Under the pieces are notes generated by a model. That model did not search any database and was not told the origin of the DNA. It was given only the letters and a program-made list of their open reading frames with translations. A stretch of DNA of 64,000 nt from Pseudeuparius sepicola (lineage: Eukaryota > Arthropoda > Insecta > Coleoptera > Anthribidae). How positions within the stretch are numbered: position 1 is the stretch's first letter; each line of letters opens with the position of its first letter. The position numbers and the translations under genes are program-made. The stretch covers positions 81,725,454 through 81,789,453 of the forward strand of contig OY987298.1 in the NCBI GenBank assembly GCA_963920635.1, given 5' to 3'. Below, piece after piece: positions 22,520 to 33,508 of this stretch.

Positions 22520-22690
22520 TTTGACTCACTACTCGAACGAATAGCTGAGTACAGAGCACGCATACGTGTTCAGGGCCTGCTGTAAAGATCAGTTCGCACT
22601 CTGGATGAATTCATTCGTTAAATCGATCTTCATTGTTCGATGTTCTATCCTTTGAGCTTGTTGCATCCCGAGATACTTATCGCAAGCTTC
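22520..22690 (-). mobile_element. R4/Dong-like LINE fragment (copy A, 3' part)
   Basis: The segment matches, in reverse orientation, the part of the LINE at about 32085-32255 (words such as CGAACGAATAGCTGAGTAC and GATACTTATC vs AAGTATCTC). It has internal deletions. It is separated from the other half of copy A by about 500 bases of other sequence. Confidence 0.75.
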
Positions 22691-22830
22691 AATTATTTTT
22701 TGTTGTAGCTCGTTTATGTTCCTAGGACGATTTTTATAAAATTCGAAAAAAGTCTGAACTTTCAGCAGCGGTAGGGAAAAACATCCTGTATTATTTTTTC
22801 TTGCAGTCTCGTCCATCAATACTTTGGGTG
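22691..22830 (-). mobile_element. Possible mariner/Tc1-like fragment
   Basis: A frame fused to the LINE fragment reads FYKNRPRNINELQQKIIEAC. The RPRxINELxxxIxxAC pattern is found in the C-terminal part of many insect mariner-like transposases. Only about 35 residues are visible, so the assignment is tentative. From 22830 to 23200 nothing else is recognisable. Confidence 0.35.
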
Positions 22831-23204
22831 GTCCTGTTAATTCTTCAATTGTTTTAAGATCATTTCATGGCACGCTTGACTCTCCAGGGGCCCTCGAAAT
22901 CACTACTTTGCGCAACTTTAAGGCGCTGTAAAACCGAACTCCCTGTATATTTTTAGTTCAAATTTGGAACTTAAGAGTTTTAGAGGGTCCTAATTAACGC
23001 TGTATGGTCAGATTTTAAATAAAAAATGCCTAAATAGATTTTGTGAAAATCGGGATTTAAAAAAAATCTTAGCCGGCCCTGGAATTGCAATTTGACAAAT
23101 GTGTTCACGTAGAAAGTTGCGCATTTTGAAGACCTTTGTATCAAAAATTTTTTTTTAATATCCCAACAAATAAATTTTTTATTGATTTGTGTCCACTTAA
23201 AAGT

Positions 23205-23853
23205 GAACACCCTGTATATAATAGGTGATTCCACCGATGTGATAGCGGGTTCATTGCCATGCAGAACCATAGTGGTCTGAGTGAATCTCCTTGGAAAATC
23301 CCTCTTCGAATGTTGATTGTGTCGATCTCGATGTTATCGCTTGCGGTTCTTAGTTGTATCTTAGTGCGCCATGTTGTCATAACGTGTTCTAAAAAGAAAA
23401 CTGTATGATGTATTTTATACAGTTTTAAGATAACTGTGAGCCAGTCGTGAGGAATCAAATGCTTTTTTGTAGTCCACATAAGTCATGTGGAGCTTTCGTT
23501 GCTTGGAACGAGCCTGACAGAGTCTATGATGAGTTGCTCTTTGCCTCCCATTGCGCCCTTCACGCAGCCCTTCTGCTGCATTGCCATGATGTTGTTTCGT
23601 TCGCAGTGAGCATATATTCGCTGGGTAAGGCAAGATGTGATTATTTTGTACAGCGTAGGCTGGCAGGTTATTGGGCGGTACTTGGCAGGGTTATCTGTAT
23701 TACGCTGGTATTTTGATAACAGGTCCGTTGCACCCTGCGTAAGAAACAATGGCATCTTCAGAGGATCGAGCAAGACTTCATTAATTACGGTAGTTAGTTG
23801 TTCATGCGAGCACCACAAATTCTTAATCCGATAATTTTGGAGATGATCTGGCC
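23205..23853 (-). pseudogene. R4/Dong-like LINE reverse transcriptase fragment (copy A, 5' part)
   Basis: Reading on the minus strand this corresponds to positions of about 31180-31880 of the nearly complete copy, from the WIKKLW region through the YRPITC, VDYKKAFDS and RRGIFQGDSL motifs. It is broken into three overlapping frames (23483-23818, 23415-23633, 23141-23479) by frameshifts and small deletions, and the YMDD region is lost. At 23853 it abuts the gypsy integrase remnant directly. Confidence 0.8.
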
Positions 23854-24359
23854 CTGATCACCAAAATGACAAATCCAATTTTGAAACAGGACCTCCGCGA
23901 CTGTGGTAACCTCCTTCGATTTACTGAAGTAGTCCAGGACGACTAACACATAACGGTTGCCAGATTCGCTGGCTGGGAACGGTCCCGCTACGTCGTTAGT
24001 TATCCTTACAAAAAGGGCTTCGACCAGGTAGGTATTTCATCATTTTACCCCTGCTCCTAGTTTTTGGTCCTTTCGCCGAAGCACACTCTTCACACCGGCG
24101 GCACCACTCTTCAACATCTTCCCGAGAGTTTACCCAGTAAAACCTTTCTCTTACTTCAAGGTCTTACTAATGCCAAAGTATCCACCTTCAACGCCTTCGT
24201 GCACGACTTTCAAGACCTCTGACACTCGCCTCGTGGGAAGTACTGTCAGAAATAGCTTTTCTTTTCGATCTGGACTTTCCTAAACTCTCTTTAGTACATC
24301 ATCTTTAATTACTAATGAGTCCCATTGCACCCAGTATGCCTTTAACTCTAGTGATTTGT

Positions 24360-24414
24360 CCGAAACATCTTTGCATTCGGGTTATACCCAAACCCGAATG
24401 CAAAGATGTTTCGG
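24360..24414. repeat. Perfect 23-bp inverted repeat inside the gypsy remnant
   Basis: CCGAAACATCTTTGCATTCG plus three bases (24360-24382) is the exact reverse complement of 24392-24414, with a 9-base loop. It disrupts the pol reading frame, so it probably arose after inactivation, by local inverted duplication. Confidence 0.85.
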
Positions 24415-24783
24415 TGTCACTTTTAGGTCAAATATTATACTGAATTTAGGATCTTCGCTTTGCTCTCTGGCGATGACTTCCGAATCCCAATTTTCAGGTC
24501 CACGGACAGTAGTTCGTTTACATAAAATAAGGTCTGGGTTTTTCTCTTAATTCCTGCCGACTACAGTGATGACAGTCTTCATTACAGGGTCTTCTTGACA
24601 ATGCATCAGCATTCTTATGGTTGTCCCCCCCAGCCATCTTGCCACTTGTCCTTCTGGATTCTTGAACTGGAATATCCATTTTAGTGATGCGTAATCTGTT
24701 CTTAATATGAAAGGAAAGTACTTTCTTTCTAGCTTTGACAGAGTTTTACTGGAGTAGGCAATACATTTTTCTTGCCTTTCTTG

Positions 24784-24792
24784 CTCCTGGGA
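24784..24792. repeat. Target site duplication, left copy
   Basis: CTCCTGGGA directly precedes the left terminal inverted repeat and recurs exactly at 36011-36019 after the right one. In the interrupted gypsy RNase H region one copy is expected, so the other was made by insertion. Confidence 0.9.
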
Positions 24793-24824
24793 GCATTTTT
24801 ACCGACCCTATACACGTTCAGCGC

Positions 24825-25375
24825 CGAAGATGCCCGAACGTGAAGCGTACCGATTGTAAACGGCCTCAGAGCACGGTGACGGCGTGACGGTGCTAAACGT
24901 AGTAGATATAGGTTAGGTCTGTTTACGAATTGCATCGCACGCCACTGGGTTAAAAATGAGTAAAATTAATAAGTTTTTTGCGTTTGATACAAGTTGCAAA
25001 ATAGAGGCATTGATTTGAAAAACAACACTTGTCCATTTTAAGCGAAAATCGACTTTATTCATATTTACGTAGGTAGGGCTGCCGCTTCTATACATGATTA
25101 AAACACCCAATAGTGTAAAAACATCAGTTTTCCCAGCACAACTCAATTCACAAATACGGCTAGTCGAAAATATTGAACTTGTACCGAATGAACAAAAAAA
25201 ATGAAATAAGTCAACAGAAGTTCAGGCAGGGATTTGATGGAGCTGGCCAAATATCTTAAGAATCCGCTTAATAAGCAATTATACCACCAAAAATGAAGGT
25301 ACTTCAGTTACTGAAATTATCAGTGACAATAGCAGCGGTGCTAAATAAATAATGACAATAATAATAATAATAATA
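24825..25375. other. Left internal part of the TIR transposon
   Basis: No recognisable gene. A 77-residue minus-strand frame (24913-25146) has no family signature I know. The segment ends in an (AAT)n run at about 25358-25376, which is the junction with the first LINE copy. Confidence 0.6.
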
Positions 25376-25376
25376 T

Positions 25377-26012
25377 TCGGTTGCCAAGATCTTGCACCAG
25401 GAACTGGCGGAAAGGCTGCTGCTTGTGCAGGCAGAGAGGGTCCCATATTACAACTACACACCTGAGCCTGTTCTTGAGAACAGCAACTACAAGATGTACT
25501 GGGATCGTACAGTTCTGACAGATCAACGAGTTGCCCATAACAGACCGGACCTTATAATAGTTGATAAAATTTCTAGGCAGACAACTCTGATTGATGTGGC
25601 CATCCCGAACAACAACAACCTGCGTGTGAAGCAAGTCGAGAAGATCGCGAAGTACAGAGATTTAGAAGAACGAATTAGAAGGCAATGGGAAATGGAGAAC
25701 GTCCAGACGATTCCAATCATCATGTCAACAACTGGTGTTATACCAAAAAGTTTGCTGAGAAACATCAAGGAGCTGGGTCTAACTGATAGTCTTTACAGGT
25801 CCATGCAGAAAGCGGTACTACTTGCGACAGCCCGAACCGTCAGGAAATTCATGGGGAATGCAGGATCATCCAACAACATCAATGTCACCTAAGGCCCGAT
25901 AACATGGCAAGGGTCTCGTCCGAGCCAGATCCTTTTGGTATCCGGGATACCCGGGATCTGAGTGAATGTTCCCCGTAGAGGGAGTGCGAATGCCTTTTGG
26001 CTAAGTCAAGAT
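25377..26012 (+). mobile_element. R4/Dong-like LINE copy B, strongly 5'-truncated
   Basis: Starts within the C-terminal coding part, directly after (AAT)n, and ends with the shared 3' terminus (TTTTGGCTAAGTC) followed by (ATA)n. The frame 25392-25892 encodes 166 residues of the restriction-like endonuclease region (RPDLIIVD...LIDVAIPN, then VKQVEKIAKYRDLEERI). A second GATACCCGGGATC unit is present in the 3' UTR. This is typical of target-primed reverse transcription that stopped early. Confidence 0.9.
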
Positions 26013-26035
26013 AATAATAATAATAATAATTTTTA

Positions 26036-29000
26036 TTGCGATACGAAAGCACAGACCCACTGAGCAGACCACCGCTACCAAGATTGAATTCTTCCAGGAA
26101 GCTTGTAATCATGCTCGATATTATGAACACCAGAATTTTACCCAACTATGTTTCAGTAACACCAACATTAGAACATATGCACATGGTAATCTACTGTGCC
26201 GCAACGGCCATCATCACTGCAATGGGAGCCAAGATCCGGACGGCTCAAGAGTTAGATCGTGCAAGACCAGAACCACGAATGGCTCAATGGGAGATGCGAC
26301 TAAATCGGAAGATCGAGAGTCTCCGTAAAGACATAGGACAAGTAACGGAATATATCAGAGGAGTTAGAACTAGAAAGATCCAGAGGGCGGTGCAGGCAAT
26401 AATGAGCCGCACCCAAATGCATTCTCAGCGTGACCCCGCGAACATCACTGCTCAACAATGTCTTGATACATTAAAACAAAAACTTTCTGTTTTCGCAGGG
26501 CATCTGAGGAGATACAAGGCTAGTAACAACAGGAAACGAGACAACAAACTTTTTGAACGATCAGAAAAAGTTTTCTACCGTACTTTGAATTCTAGCGCCG
26601 ATGCCACAAATTCGACTTACCCTAGCAGAGAACAGGTCGACGGTTTCTGGAGAAATCAGCTTGCCACACCAGGTCCATGCAATGTCAGTGCAAGCTGGAT
26701 CAGTGAAGAACGCGAGATGGGCCGGAACTATAGCCAGATGCAACACGAGCAATTCACAACCGATGAGGTCTCCAATGTCATCAAGAATTCCCACAACTGG
26801 AAGGCACCAGGTCCAGATCATCTCCAAAATTATTGGATTAAGAAGTTGTGGTGCACGCATGAACAAATAACTACCTTAATTAATGAAGTCTTGCTCGATC
26901 CTCTGAAAATGCCATTGTTTCTTACACAGGGTGCCACCTACTTGTTACCAAAAGACCAGCGGAATACGGATAACCCTGCCAAGTACCGCCCAATAACCTG
27001 CTTGCCTACGCTGTACAAGATAATCACTTCTTGCCTTACGCAGCGAATATATGCTCACTGCGAGCGGAACAACATCATGGCAATGCAGCAGAAGGGCTGC
27101 GCGAAGGGCACAATGGAATGCAAAGAGCAACTCATCATAGACTCTGTCATCTGCAACCAGGCTTATTCCAAGCAACGAAACCTCTACATGGCTTATGTGG
27201 ACTACAAAAAAGCATTTGATTCCGTACCTCACGACTGGCTAACAGGTATCTTAAAGCTGTATAAAATAGATCATCATACAGTTTCCTTTTTAGAACACGT
27301 TATGACAACCTGGCGTACTAAGATACAACTCAGAACCGCAAACAGTAACATCGAGACCGACACAATCAACATCCGAAGAGGGATTTTCCAAGGAGATTCA
27401 CTCAGTCCACTGTGGTTCTGCATGGCGATGAACCCTCTATCACATCGGTTGAACTCTACAAAATATGGCTTCGCTATCAAAAGCAACAACGCAGAAGCGA
27501 TCAAGTTGAATCACCTATTATATATGGATGATTTAAAACTGATGGCCGCAACCTAAAACCAACTAACGCAAATGCTTAAAATTGTAGAGGAGTTCTCCAG
27601 GGACATCGGAATGCAGTTTGGACTGGACAAGTGCCGCACCCTTAACATCGTCCGGGGAAAGTTCGAACAAGGCGCACACGAGATGCAGGACGGCCAGGAG
27701 ATCGAAGCAGTGAGCATGGGAGATACATACAAGTATCTCGGGATGAAACAAGCTCAAAGGATAGACCATCGAACAATGAAGATCGATTTAAGGAATGAAT
27801 TCATCAAGAGAGTAAGACAAGTAGTGCGAACTGATCTTAACAGCAGGAATTTGTTTAAGGCCCTGAACACGTATGCGTGCTCTGTACTCAGCTATTCGTT
27901 TGGAATAGTGAATTGGACCAACACGGACATCAACAACTTGCAGCGAAAAGTTAGGACACTACTGACAAAAGCTCATAAACATCATCCCCGTAGCGCCGTA
28001 GAAAGAACTACTCTGCCACGTCAACTAGGAGGAAGAGGATTGGCAGACCTCAGCAAGCAATTGGACCAACAAATAATAAATCTGCGCAACTATTTCCAGA
28101 GACAGGCCAACAGCTCCACACTACATAAAGTTATATGCGGAGCAGACGTCTCAACACCGCTACGTCTGACGGAACACGAGCACCAAAATCACCACCGAAC
28201 CGACAACGATAAACTACAGAGGTGGTTGGAGAAGCCGCTGCACGGGAGGCATCCTGATGAGGTTAACCAGGAACATGTCGACAAGTTAGCGTCGAACTAC
28301 TGGCTGACCTCGGGAAGAATGTTCCCCGAGACGGAAGGCTTCTTACTGGCCATACAAGATCAGGTTATACCAACTCGCAACTACCTAAAATTCATTGTAG
28401 GAGATGCATCGGTAGTGGATGACAGATGCAGATACGGGTGCCCAACTTCAGAAACAATCCAGCACATAACAGGAGGATGTCAGATGTTTGCATCAACGGA
28501 ATATAAGGAACGACACGATTCGGTTGCCAAGATCTTGCACCAGGAACTGGCGGAAAAACTGCTGCTTGTGCAGGCAGAGAGGGTCCCATATTACAGCTAC
28601 ACACCGGAGCCTGTTCTTGAGAACAGCAACTACAAGATGTACTGGGATCGTACAGTTCTGACAGATCAACGAGTTGCCCATAACAGACCGGACCTTGTAA
28701 TAGTTGATAAAATTTCTAGGAAGACAACTCTGATTGATGTGGCCATCCCGAACAACAACAACCTGCGTGTGAAGCAAGTCGAGAAGATCGCGAAGTACAG
28801 AGAATTAGAAGAACGAATTAGAAGGCAATGGGAAATGGAAAACGTCAAGACGATTCCAATTATCGTGTCAACAACTGGTGTTATACCAAAAAGTTTGCTG
28901 AGAAACATAAAAGAGCTGGGTCTAACTGATAGTCTTTACAGGTCCATGCAGAAAGCGGTACTACTTGCGACACCCCGAACCGTTAGGAAATTCATGGGGA

Positions 29001-29145
29001 ATGCAGGAACGTCCGACAACATCAATGTCACCTAAGGCCCGATAACATGGCAAGGGTCTCGTCCGAGCCAGATCCTTATGGTATCCGGGATCTGAGTGAA
29101 TGTTCCCCGTAGAGGGAGTGCGAATGCCTTTTGGCTAAGTCAATA
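26036..29145 (+). pseudogene. R4/Dong-like LINE copy C, 5'-truncated with one nonsense codon
   Basis: Two frames in the same phase (26036-27556 and 27572-29035) are separated by one TAA at 27554-27556, where the related copy D reads AAA. Apart from that, the reverse transcriptase and endonuclease regions are continuous: YVDYKKAFDS, RRGIFQGDSLSP, YMDD, the CCHC knuckle and RPDLVIVD. The N-terminal part before RYESTDPLSRPP is absent and no ATG starts the frame, since the copy begins directly after (TAA)n. The 3' end again abuts (ATA)n. Identity to copy D is very high, so insertion was recent. Confidence 0.92.
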
Positions 29146-29159
29146 TAATAATAATAATT

Positions 29160-29569
29160 ACGCAGGGGGGATCTGACTTGTGAGAGAGGCAGATCCACGG
29201 GTGTGAAAATCCCGCGCTCCCCAGTTACGCAGGGATGGGTCTGGCCTGTGAGAGGGGCAGATTCACGGGTGTAACGATCCCGCGATTCCCAGTTACGCAT
29301 GGAGAGGCTTGGCCTGTGACAGGGGCAGACCTACGGGTGTGACAATCCCGCGATATCCAGTTGCGCAGGGAGGGGTCTAGCCGGTGACGGAGGCTGATCC
29401 TCGGGTGTGACAATCCCGCGACTCCCAGTTACACAGGGATGGGTCTAGCCTGTGAGAGGGTCAGATCCTCGGGTGTAACGATCCCGTGTTTCCCAGTTAA
29501 CGCAAGGAGGGGTTTGGCCCGTGACAGGGGCAGATCCTCGGGAGTAACGATCCCGCGTTATCCTAGTTG
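29160..29569 (+). promoter_or_regulatory. LINE copy D 5' UTR: six ~68-bp tandem units
   Basis: Units start near 29160, 29227, 29295, 29363, 29431 and 29499, each with the words TACGCAGGG, CTGTGAGAGGGGCAGATCC, CGGGTGTAACGATCCCGCG and CCCAGTT. They are GC-rich, unlike the surroundings. Tandem 5' UTR monomers often carry internal promoters in LINEs, which is inferred here. The same units occur at the 5' end of copy F. Confidence 0.8.
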
Positions 29570-29670
29570 ACCCGTATGGGTAGCGGGTTAGAATACTCCT
29601 ATCGTGGCTCCGCGAGTCGTAAAAGGCGACCGAGGGCCGTCACTCCCACGTTACGGGAGAAACCCATGGA

Positions 29671-32600
29671 ATGGAGATTAATAGGAGTATTGTCATAGGG
29701 CCGCTGCATGGGGATCGCCAGGGCATGTCTGGAGCCGGCGCTGGGCATGACAGCGAGCGGGACGTCGGTGACAGGGCGCTGATGAGGCGGGCCCCTGTTG
29801 CACAAACAGCTACAGCCCAACAACACGAACATCTACAACATGAGAGCCAAACGAGAACTAGGGTTCCACCCACCGAAGGTGCTGCGCGGGAACTTCAGCC
29901 AGCGTTCACTCAGGCGGGATTACAACGACGACGCATGAAATGGACTGGGTCCATGAATGAATCGATAATGCGTATTTTTTACAGGGTGACAAACTTAGGA
30001 CAAGAGATGATCGGCTACCGACAACAACTGCATGCCGAGTTCTGCAGGGAGTTTCCACACATGCAAGTGTCTGAACAAAGAGTGTCAGATCAGTATCGAA
30101 CTATTCTAAGAAATAACCGAATTCCAGAAACGCGACTTAACGCTATAAAACGGGAAGTTGAGCTAGAGATCCATGGCGAACACATAGACATAGACAACAA
30201 CAATGGGGAAATTCAAGTGCCTGGACCACAACAAGAAGCCGGAACGGCAGAGCAAACAACTGATAATCGGGAAATTCAAGTGCCTGGACCACAACAAAAA
30301 GCCGAGACGACGGGACGAACAACTGAGAATCGGGAATCAGTTAACGGAGAACACTTTGAAAGCCTAGACACACAGCTGAAAAGGGCGGTATTGCGATACG
30401 AAGGCACAGACCCACTGAGCAGACCACCGCTACCAAGATTGAACTCTTCCAGGAAGCTTGCAATCATGCTCGATATTATGAACACCAGAATTTTACCCAA
30501 CTATGTTTCAGTAACACCAACATTAGAACATATGCACATGTTAATCTGCTGTGCCGCAACGGCCATCATCACTGCAATGGGAGCCAAGATCCGGACGGCT
30601 CAAGAGTTAAATCGTGCAAGACCAGAACCACGAATGGCTCAATGGGAGATGCGACTAAACCGGAAGATCGAGAGTCTCCGTAAAGACATAGGACAAGTAA
30701 CGGAATATATCAGAGGAGTTAGAACTAGAAAGATCCAGAGGGCGGTGCAGGCAATAATGAGCCGCACCCAAATGCATTCTCAGCGTGACCCCGCGAACAT
30801 CACTGCTCAACAATGTCTTGACACATTAAAACAAAAACTTTCTGTTTTCGCAGGGCGTCTGAGGAGATACAAGGCTAGTAACAACAGGAAACGAGACAAC
30901 AAACTTTTTGAACGATCAGAAAAAGTTTTCTACCGTACTTTGAATTCTAGCGCCGATGCCACAAATGCGACTTACCCTACCAGAGAACAGGTCGACGGTT
31001 TCTGGAGAAATCAACTTGCCACACCAGGTCCATACAATGTCAGTGCAAGCTGGATCAGTGAAGAACGCGAGATGGGCCGGAACTATAGCCAGATGCAACA
31101 TGAGCAATTCACAACCGATGAGGTCTCCAATGTCATAAAGAATTCCCACAACTGGAAGGCACCAGGTCCAGATCATCTCCAAAATTACTGGATTAAGAAG
31201 TTGTGGTGCACGCATGAACAAATAACTGCCTTAATTAATGAAGTCTTGCTCGATCCTCTGAAAATGCCATTGTTTCTTACACAGGGTGCAACCTACTTGT
31301 TACCAAAAGACCAGCGGAATACGGATAATCCTGCCAAGTACCGCCCAATAACCTGCTTGCCTACGCTGTACAAGATAATCACATCTTGCCTTACGCAGCG
31401 AATATATGCTCACTGTGAGCGGAACAACATCATGGCAATGCAGCAGAAGGGCTGCGCGAAGGGCGCAATGGGATGCAAAGAGCAACTCATCATAGACTCT
31501 GTCATCTGCAACCAGGCTCATTCCAGGCAACGAAACCTCTGCATGGCTTATGTGGACTACAAAAAAGCATTTGATTCCGTACCTCACGACTGGCTCACAG
31601 GTATCTTAAAGCTGTACAAAATAGATCATCATACAGTTTCCTTTTTAGAACACGTTATGACAACCTGGCGCACTAAGATACAACTCAGAACCGCAAGCAG
31701 TAACATCGAGACCGACACAATCAACATCCGAAGAGGGATTTTCCAAGGAGATTCACTCAGTCCACTGTGGTTCTGCATGGCGATGAACCCTCTATCACAC
31801 CGGTTGAACTCTACGAAATATGGCTTCGCTATCAAAAGCAACAACGCAGAAGCGACCAAGTTGAATCACCTATTATATATGGATGATTTAAAACTGATCG
31901 CCGCAACCAAAAACCAACTAACGCAAATGCTTAAAATTGTAGAGGAGTTCTCCAGGGACATCGGAATGCTGTTTGGACTGGACAAGTGCCGCACCCTTAA
32001 TATCATCCGGGGAAAGCTCGAACAAAGCGCACACGAGATGCAGGACGGCCAGGAGATCGAAGCAATGAGCAGGGGAGATACATACAAGTATCTCGGGATG
32101 AAACAAGCTCAAAGGATAGACCATCGAACAATGAAGACTGATTTAACGAATGAATTCATCAAGAGAGTAAGACAAGTAGTGCGAACTGATCTTAACAGCA
32201 GGAATTTGTTTAAGGCCCTGAACACGTATGCGTGTTCTGTGCTCAGCTATTCGTTCGGAATAGTGAATTGGACCAACACGGACATCAACAACCTGCAACG
32301 AAAAGTTAGGACACTACTGACAAAAGTTCATAAACATCATCCCCGTAACGCCGTAGAAAGAACAACTCTGCCACGTCAACTAGGAGGAAGAGGATTGGCA
32401 GATCTCAGCAAGCAATTAGACCAACAAATATTAAATCTGCGTAATTATTTCTACAGGCAGGCCAACAGCTCCACACTACATAGGGCTATATGCGGAGCAG
32501 ACGTCTCAACACCGCTACGTCTGACGGAACACGAGCGTCAAAATCACCACCGAGCCGACAACGATAAACTACAGAGGTGGTTGGGGAAGCCGCTGCACGG

Positions 32601-33270
32601 GAGGCATCCTAATGAGGTTAACCAGGAACATGTCGACAAGTTAGCGTCGAACTATTGGATGACCTCGGGACGAATGTTCCCCGAGACGGAAGGCTTCCTC
32701 CTGGCCATACAAGATCAGGTTATACCAACTCGCAACTACCTAAAATTCATTGTAGGAGATGATTCGGTAGTGGATGACAGATGCAGATACGGGTGCCCAA
32801 CTTCAGAAACAATCCAGCACATAACAGGAGGATGTCAGATGTTCGCATCGACGGAATATAAGGAACGACACGATTCGGTTGCCAAGATCTTGCACCAGGA
32901 ACTGGCGGAAAAACTTCTGCTTGTGCAGGCAGAGAGGATCCCATATTACAGCTACACACCGGAGCCTGTTCTTGAGAACAGGAACTACAGGATGTACTGG
33001 GATCGTACAGTTCTGACAGATCAACGAGTTGCCCATAACAGACCGGACCTTATAATAGATGATAAAATATCTAGGAAGACAACTCTGATTGATGTGGCCA
33101 TCCCGAACAACAGCAACCTGCGTGTGAAGCAAGTCGAGAAGATCGCGAAGTACAGAGACTTAGAAGAACGAATTAGAAGGCAATGGGAAATGGACAACGT
33201 TCAGACGATTCCAATCATCGTGTCAACCAAAAAGTTTGCTGAGAAACATCAAAGAGGTGGGTCTAACTGA
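29671..33270 (+). CDS. LINE copy D polyprotein: Myb-like region, reverse transcriptase, endonuclease (C-terminus frameshifted)
   Basis: The frame has 1199 residues. An N-terminal region (about 85-150, RMKWTGSMNES...MQVSEQRVSDQYRTI) looks like a Myb-type DNA-binding helix set. Reverse transcriptase motifs follow: NWKAPGPDH, YRPITCLPT, D629 in YVDYKKAFDS, GIFQGDSLSP and YMDD at 736-739. The CCHC knuckle is C1038, C1042, H1050, C1055. The endonuclease has RPD with D1126 and LIDVAIPN with D1141. A 14-base deletion near 33229 shifts the frame, so the last roughly 50 residues are replaced by about 12. Start chosen as the first ATG after the 5' repeats; no competing start is closer to the conserved region. 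Confidence 0.92.
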   Translation: MEINRSIVIGPLHGDRQGMSGAGAGHDSERDVGDRALMRRAPVAQTATAQQHEHLQHESQTRTRVPPTEGAARELQPAFTQAGLQRRRMKWTGSMNESIMRIFYRVTNLGQEMIGYRQQLHAEFCREFPHMQVSEQRVSDQYRTILRNNRIPETRLNAIKREVELEIHGEHIDIDNNNGEIQVPGPQQEAGTAEQTTDNREIQVPGPQQKAETTGRTTENRESVNGEHFESLDTQLKRAVLRYEGTDPLSRPPLPRLNSSRKLAIMLDIMNTRILPNYVSVTPTLEHMHMLICCAATAIITAMGAKIRTAQELNRARPEPRMAQWEMRLNRKIESLRKDIGQVTEYIRGVRTRKIQRAVQAIMSRTQMHSQRDPANITAQQCLDTLKQKLSVFAGRLRRYKASNNRKRDNKLFERSEKVFYRTLNSSADATNATYPTREQVDGFWRNQLATPGPYNVSASWISEEREMGRNYSQMQHEQFTTDEVSNVIKNSHNWKAPGPDHLQNYWIKKLWCTHEQITALINEVLLDPLKMPLFLTQGATYLLPKDQRNTDNPAKYRPITCLPTLYKIITSCLTQRIYAHCERNNIMAMQQKGCAKGAMGCKEQLIIDSVICNQAHSRQRNLCMAYVDYKKAFDSVPHDWLTGILKLYKIDHHTVSFLEHVMTTWRTKIQLRTASSNIETDTINIRRGIFQGDSLSPLWFCMAMNPLSHRLNSTKYGFAIKSNNAEATKLNHLLYMDDLKLIAATKNQLTQMLKIVEEFSRDIGMLFGLDKCRTLNIIRGKLEQSAHEMQDGQEIEAMSRGDTYKYLGMKQAQRIDHRTMKTDLTNEFIKRVRQVVRTDLNSRNLFKALNTYACSVLSYSFGIVNWTNTDINNLQRKVRTLLTKVHKHHPRNAVERTTLPRQLGGRGLADLSKQLDQQILNLRNYFYRQANSSTLHRAICGADVSTPLRLTEHERQNHHRADNDKLQRWLGKPLHGRHPNEVNQEHVDKLASNYWMTSGRMFPETEGFLLAIQDQVIPTRNYLKFIVGDDSVVDDRCRYGCPTSETIQHITGGCQMFASTEYKERHDSVAKILHQELAEKLLLVQAERIPYYSYTPEPVLENRNYRMYWDRTVLTDQRVAHNRPDLIIDDKISRKTTLIDVAIPNNSNLRVKQVEKIAKYRDLEERIRRQWEMDNVQTIPIIVSTKKFAEKHQRGGSN

Positions 33271-33508
33271 TAATCTTTACAGGTCCATGCAGAAAGCGGT
33301 ACTACTTGCGACAGCCCGAACCGTCAGGAAATTCATGGGGAGTGCAGGAACGTCCAACAACATCAATGTCACCTAAGGCCCGATAACATGGCAAGGGTCT
33401 CGTCCGAGCCAGATCCTTATGGTATCCGGGATACCCGGGATCTGAGTGAATGTTCCCCAGAGAGGGAGTGCGAATGCCTTTTGGCTAAGTCGATATAATA
33501 ATAATAAC

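Larger units (their letters stand above)
23854..24792 (-). mobile_element. Ty3/gypsy retrotransposon, 3' pol segment (RNase H to integrase)
   Basis: Minus-strand translation in several broken frames gives an RNase H tail (YSSKTLSKLERKY near 24750; KNPEGQVARW near 24650), a zinc-binding integrase N-terminus (EEWCRRCEEC near 24100) and the start of the integrase core (RYVLVVLDYFSKS near 23950). The 3' part, including the 3' LTR, is missing; the sequence stops at the junction with LINE copy A. At the other end it is interrupted at 24793 by the TIR transposon. The missing upstream half is at 36011-37198. Confidence 0.8.
29160..33498 (+). mobile_element. R4/Dong-like LINE copy D, nearly full length
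   Basis: About 4.3 kb: tandem 5' repeats, a leader, one long frame and a 3' UTR ending GGCTAAGTCGATATAATAATAA. It sits between the (TAA)n tail of copy C and the (ATA)n before copy E. A restriction-like endonuclease and TAA-repeat target match what is known for Dong elements of the R4 clade; the clade assignment should be tested by phylogeny. Confidence 0.9.

Noticed and set aside
26945..27232. Antisense frames along all LINE copies (for example 26945-27232, 28493-28777, 52139-52444)
   Set aside because: They recur at the same place in every copy opposite the real reverse transcriptase frame and are shadows.
29225..29413. 62-residue frames with repeated peptides in the LINE 5' monomers
   Set aside because: Pure tandem repeat translation, also present at 53643-53831.
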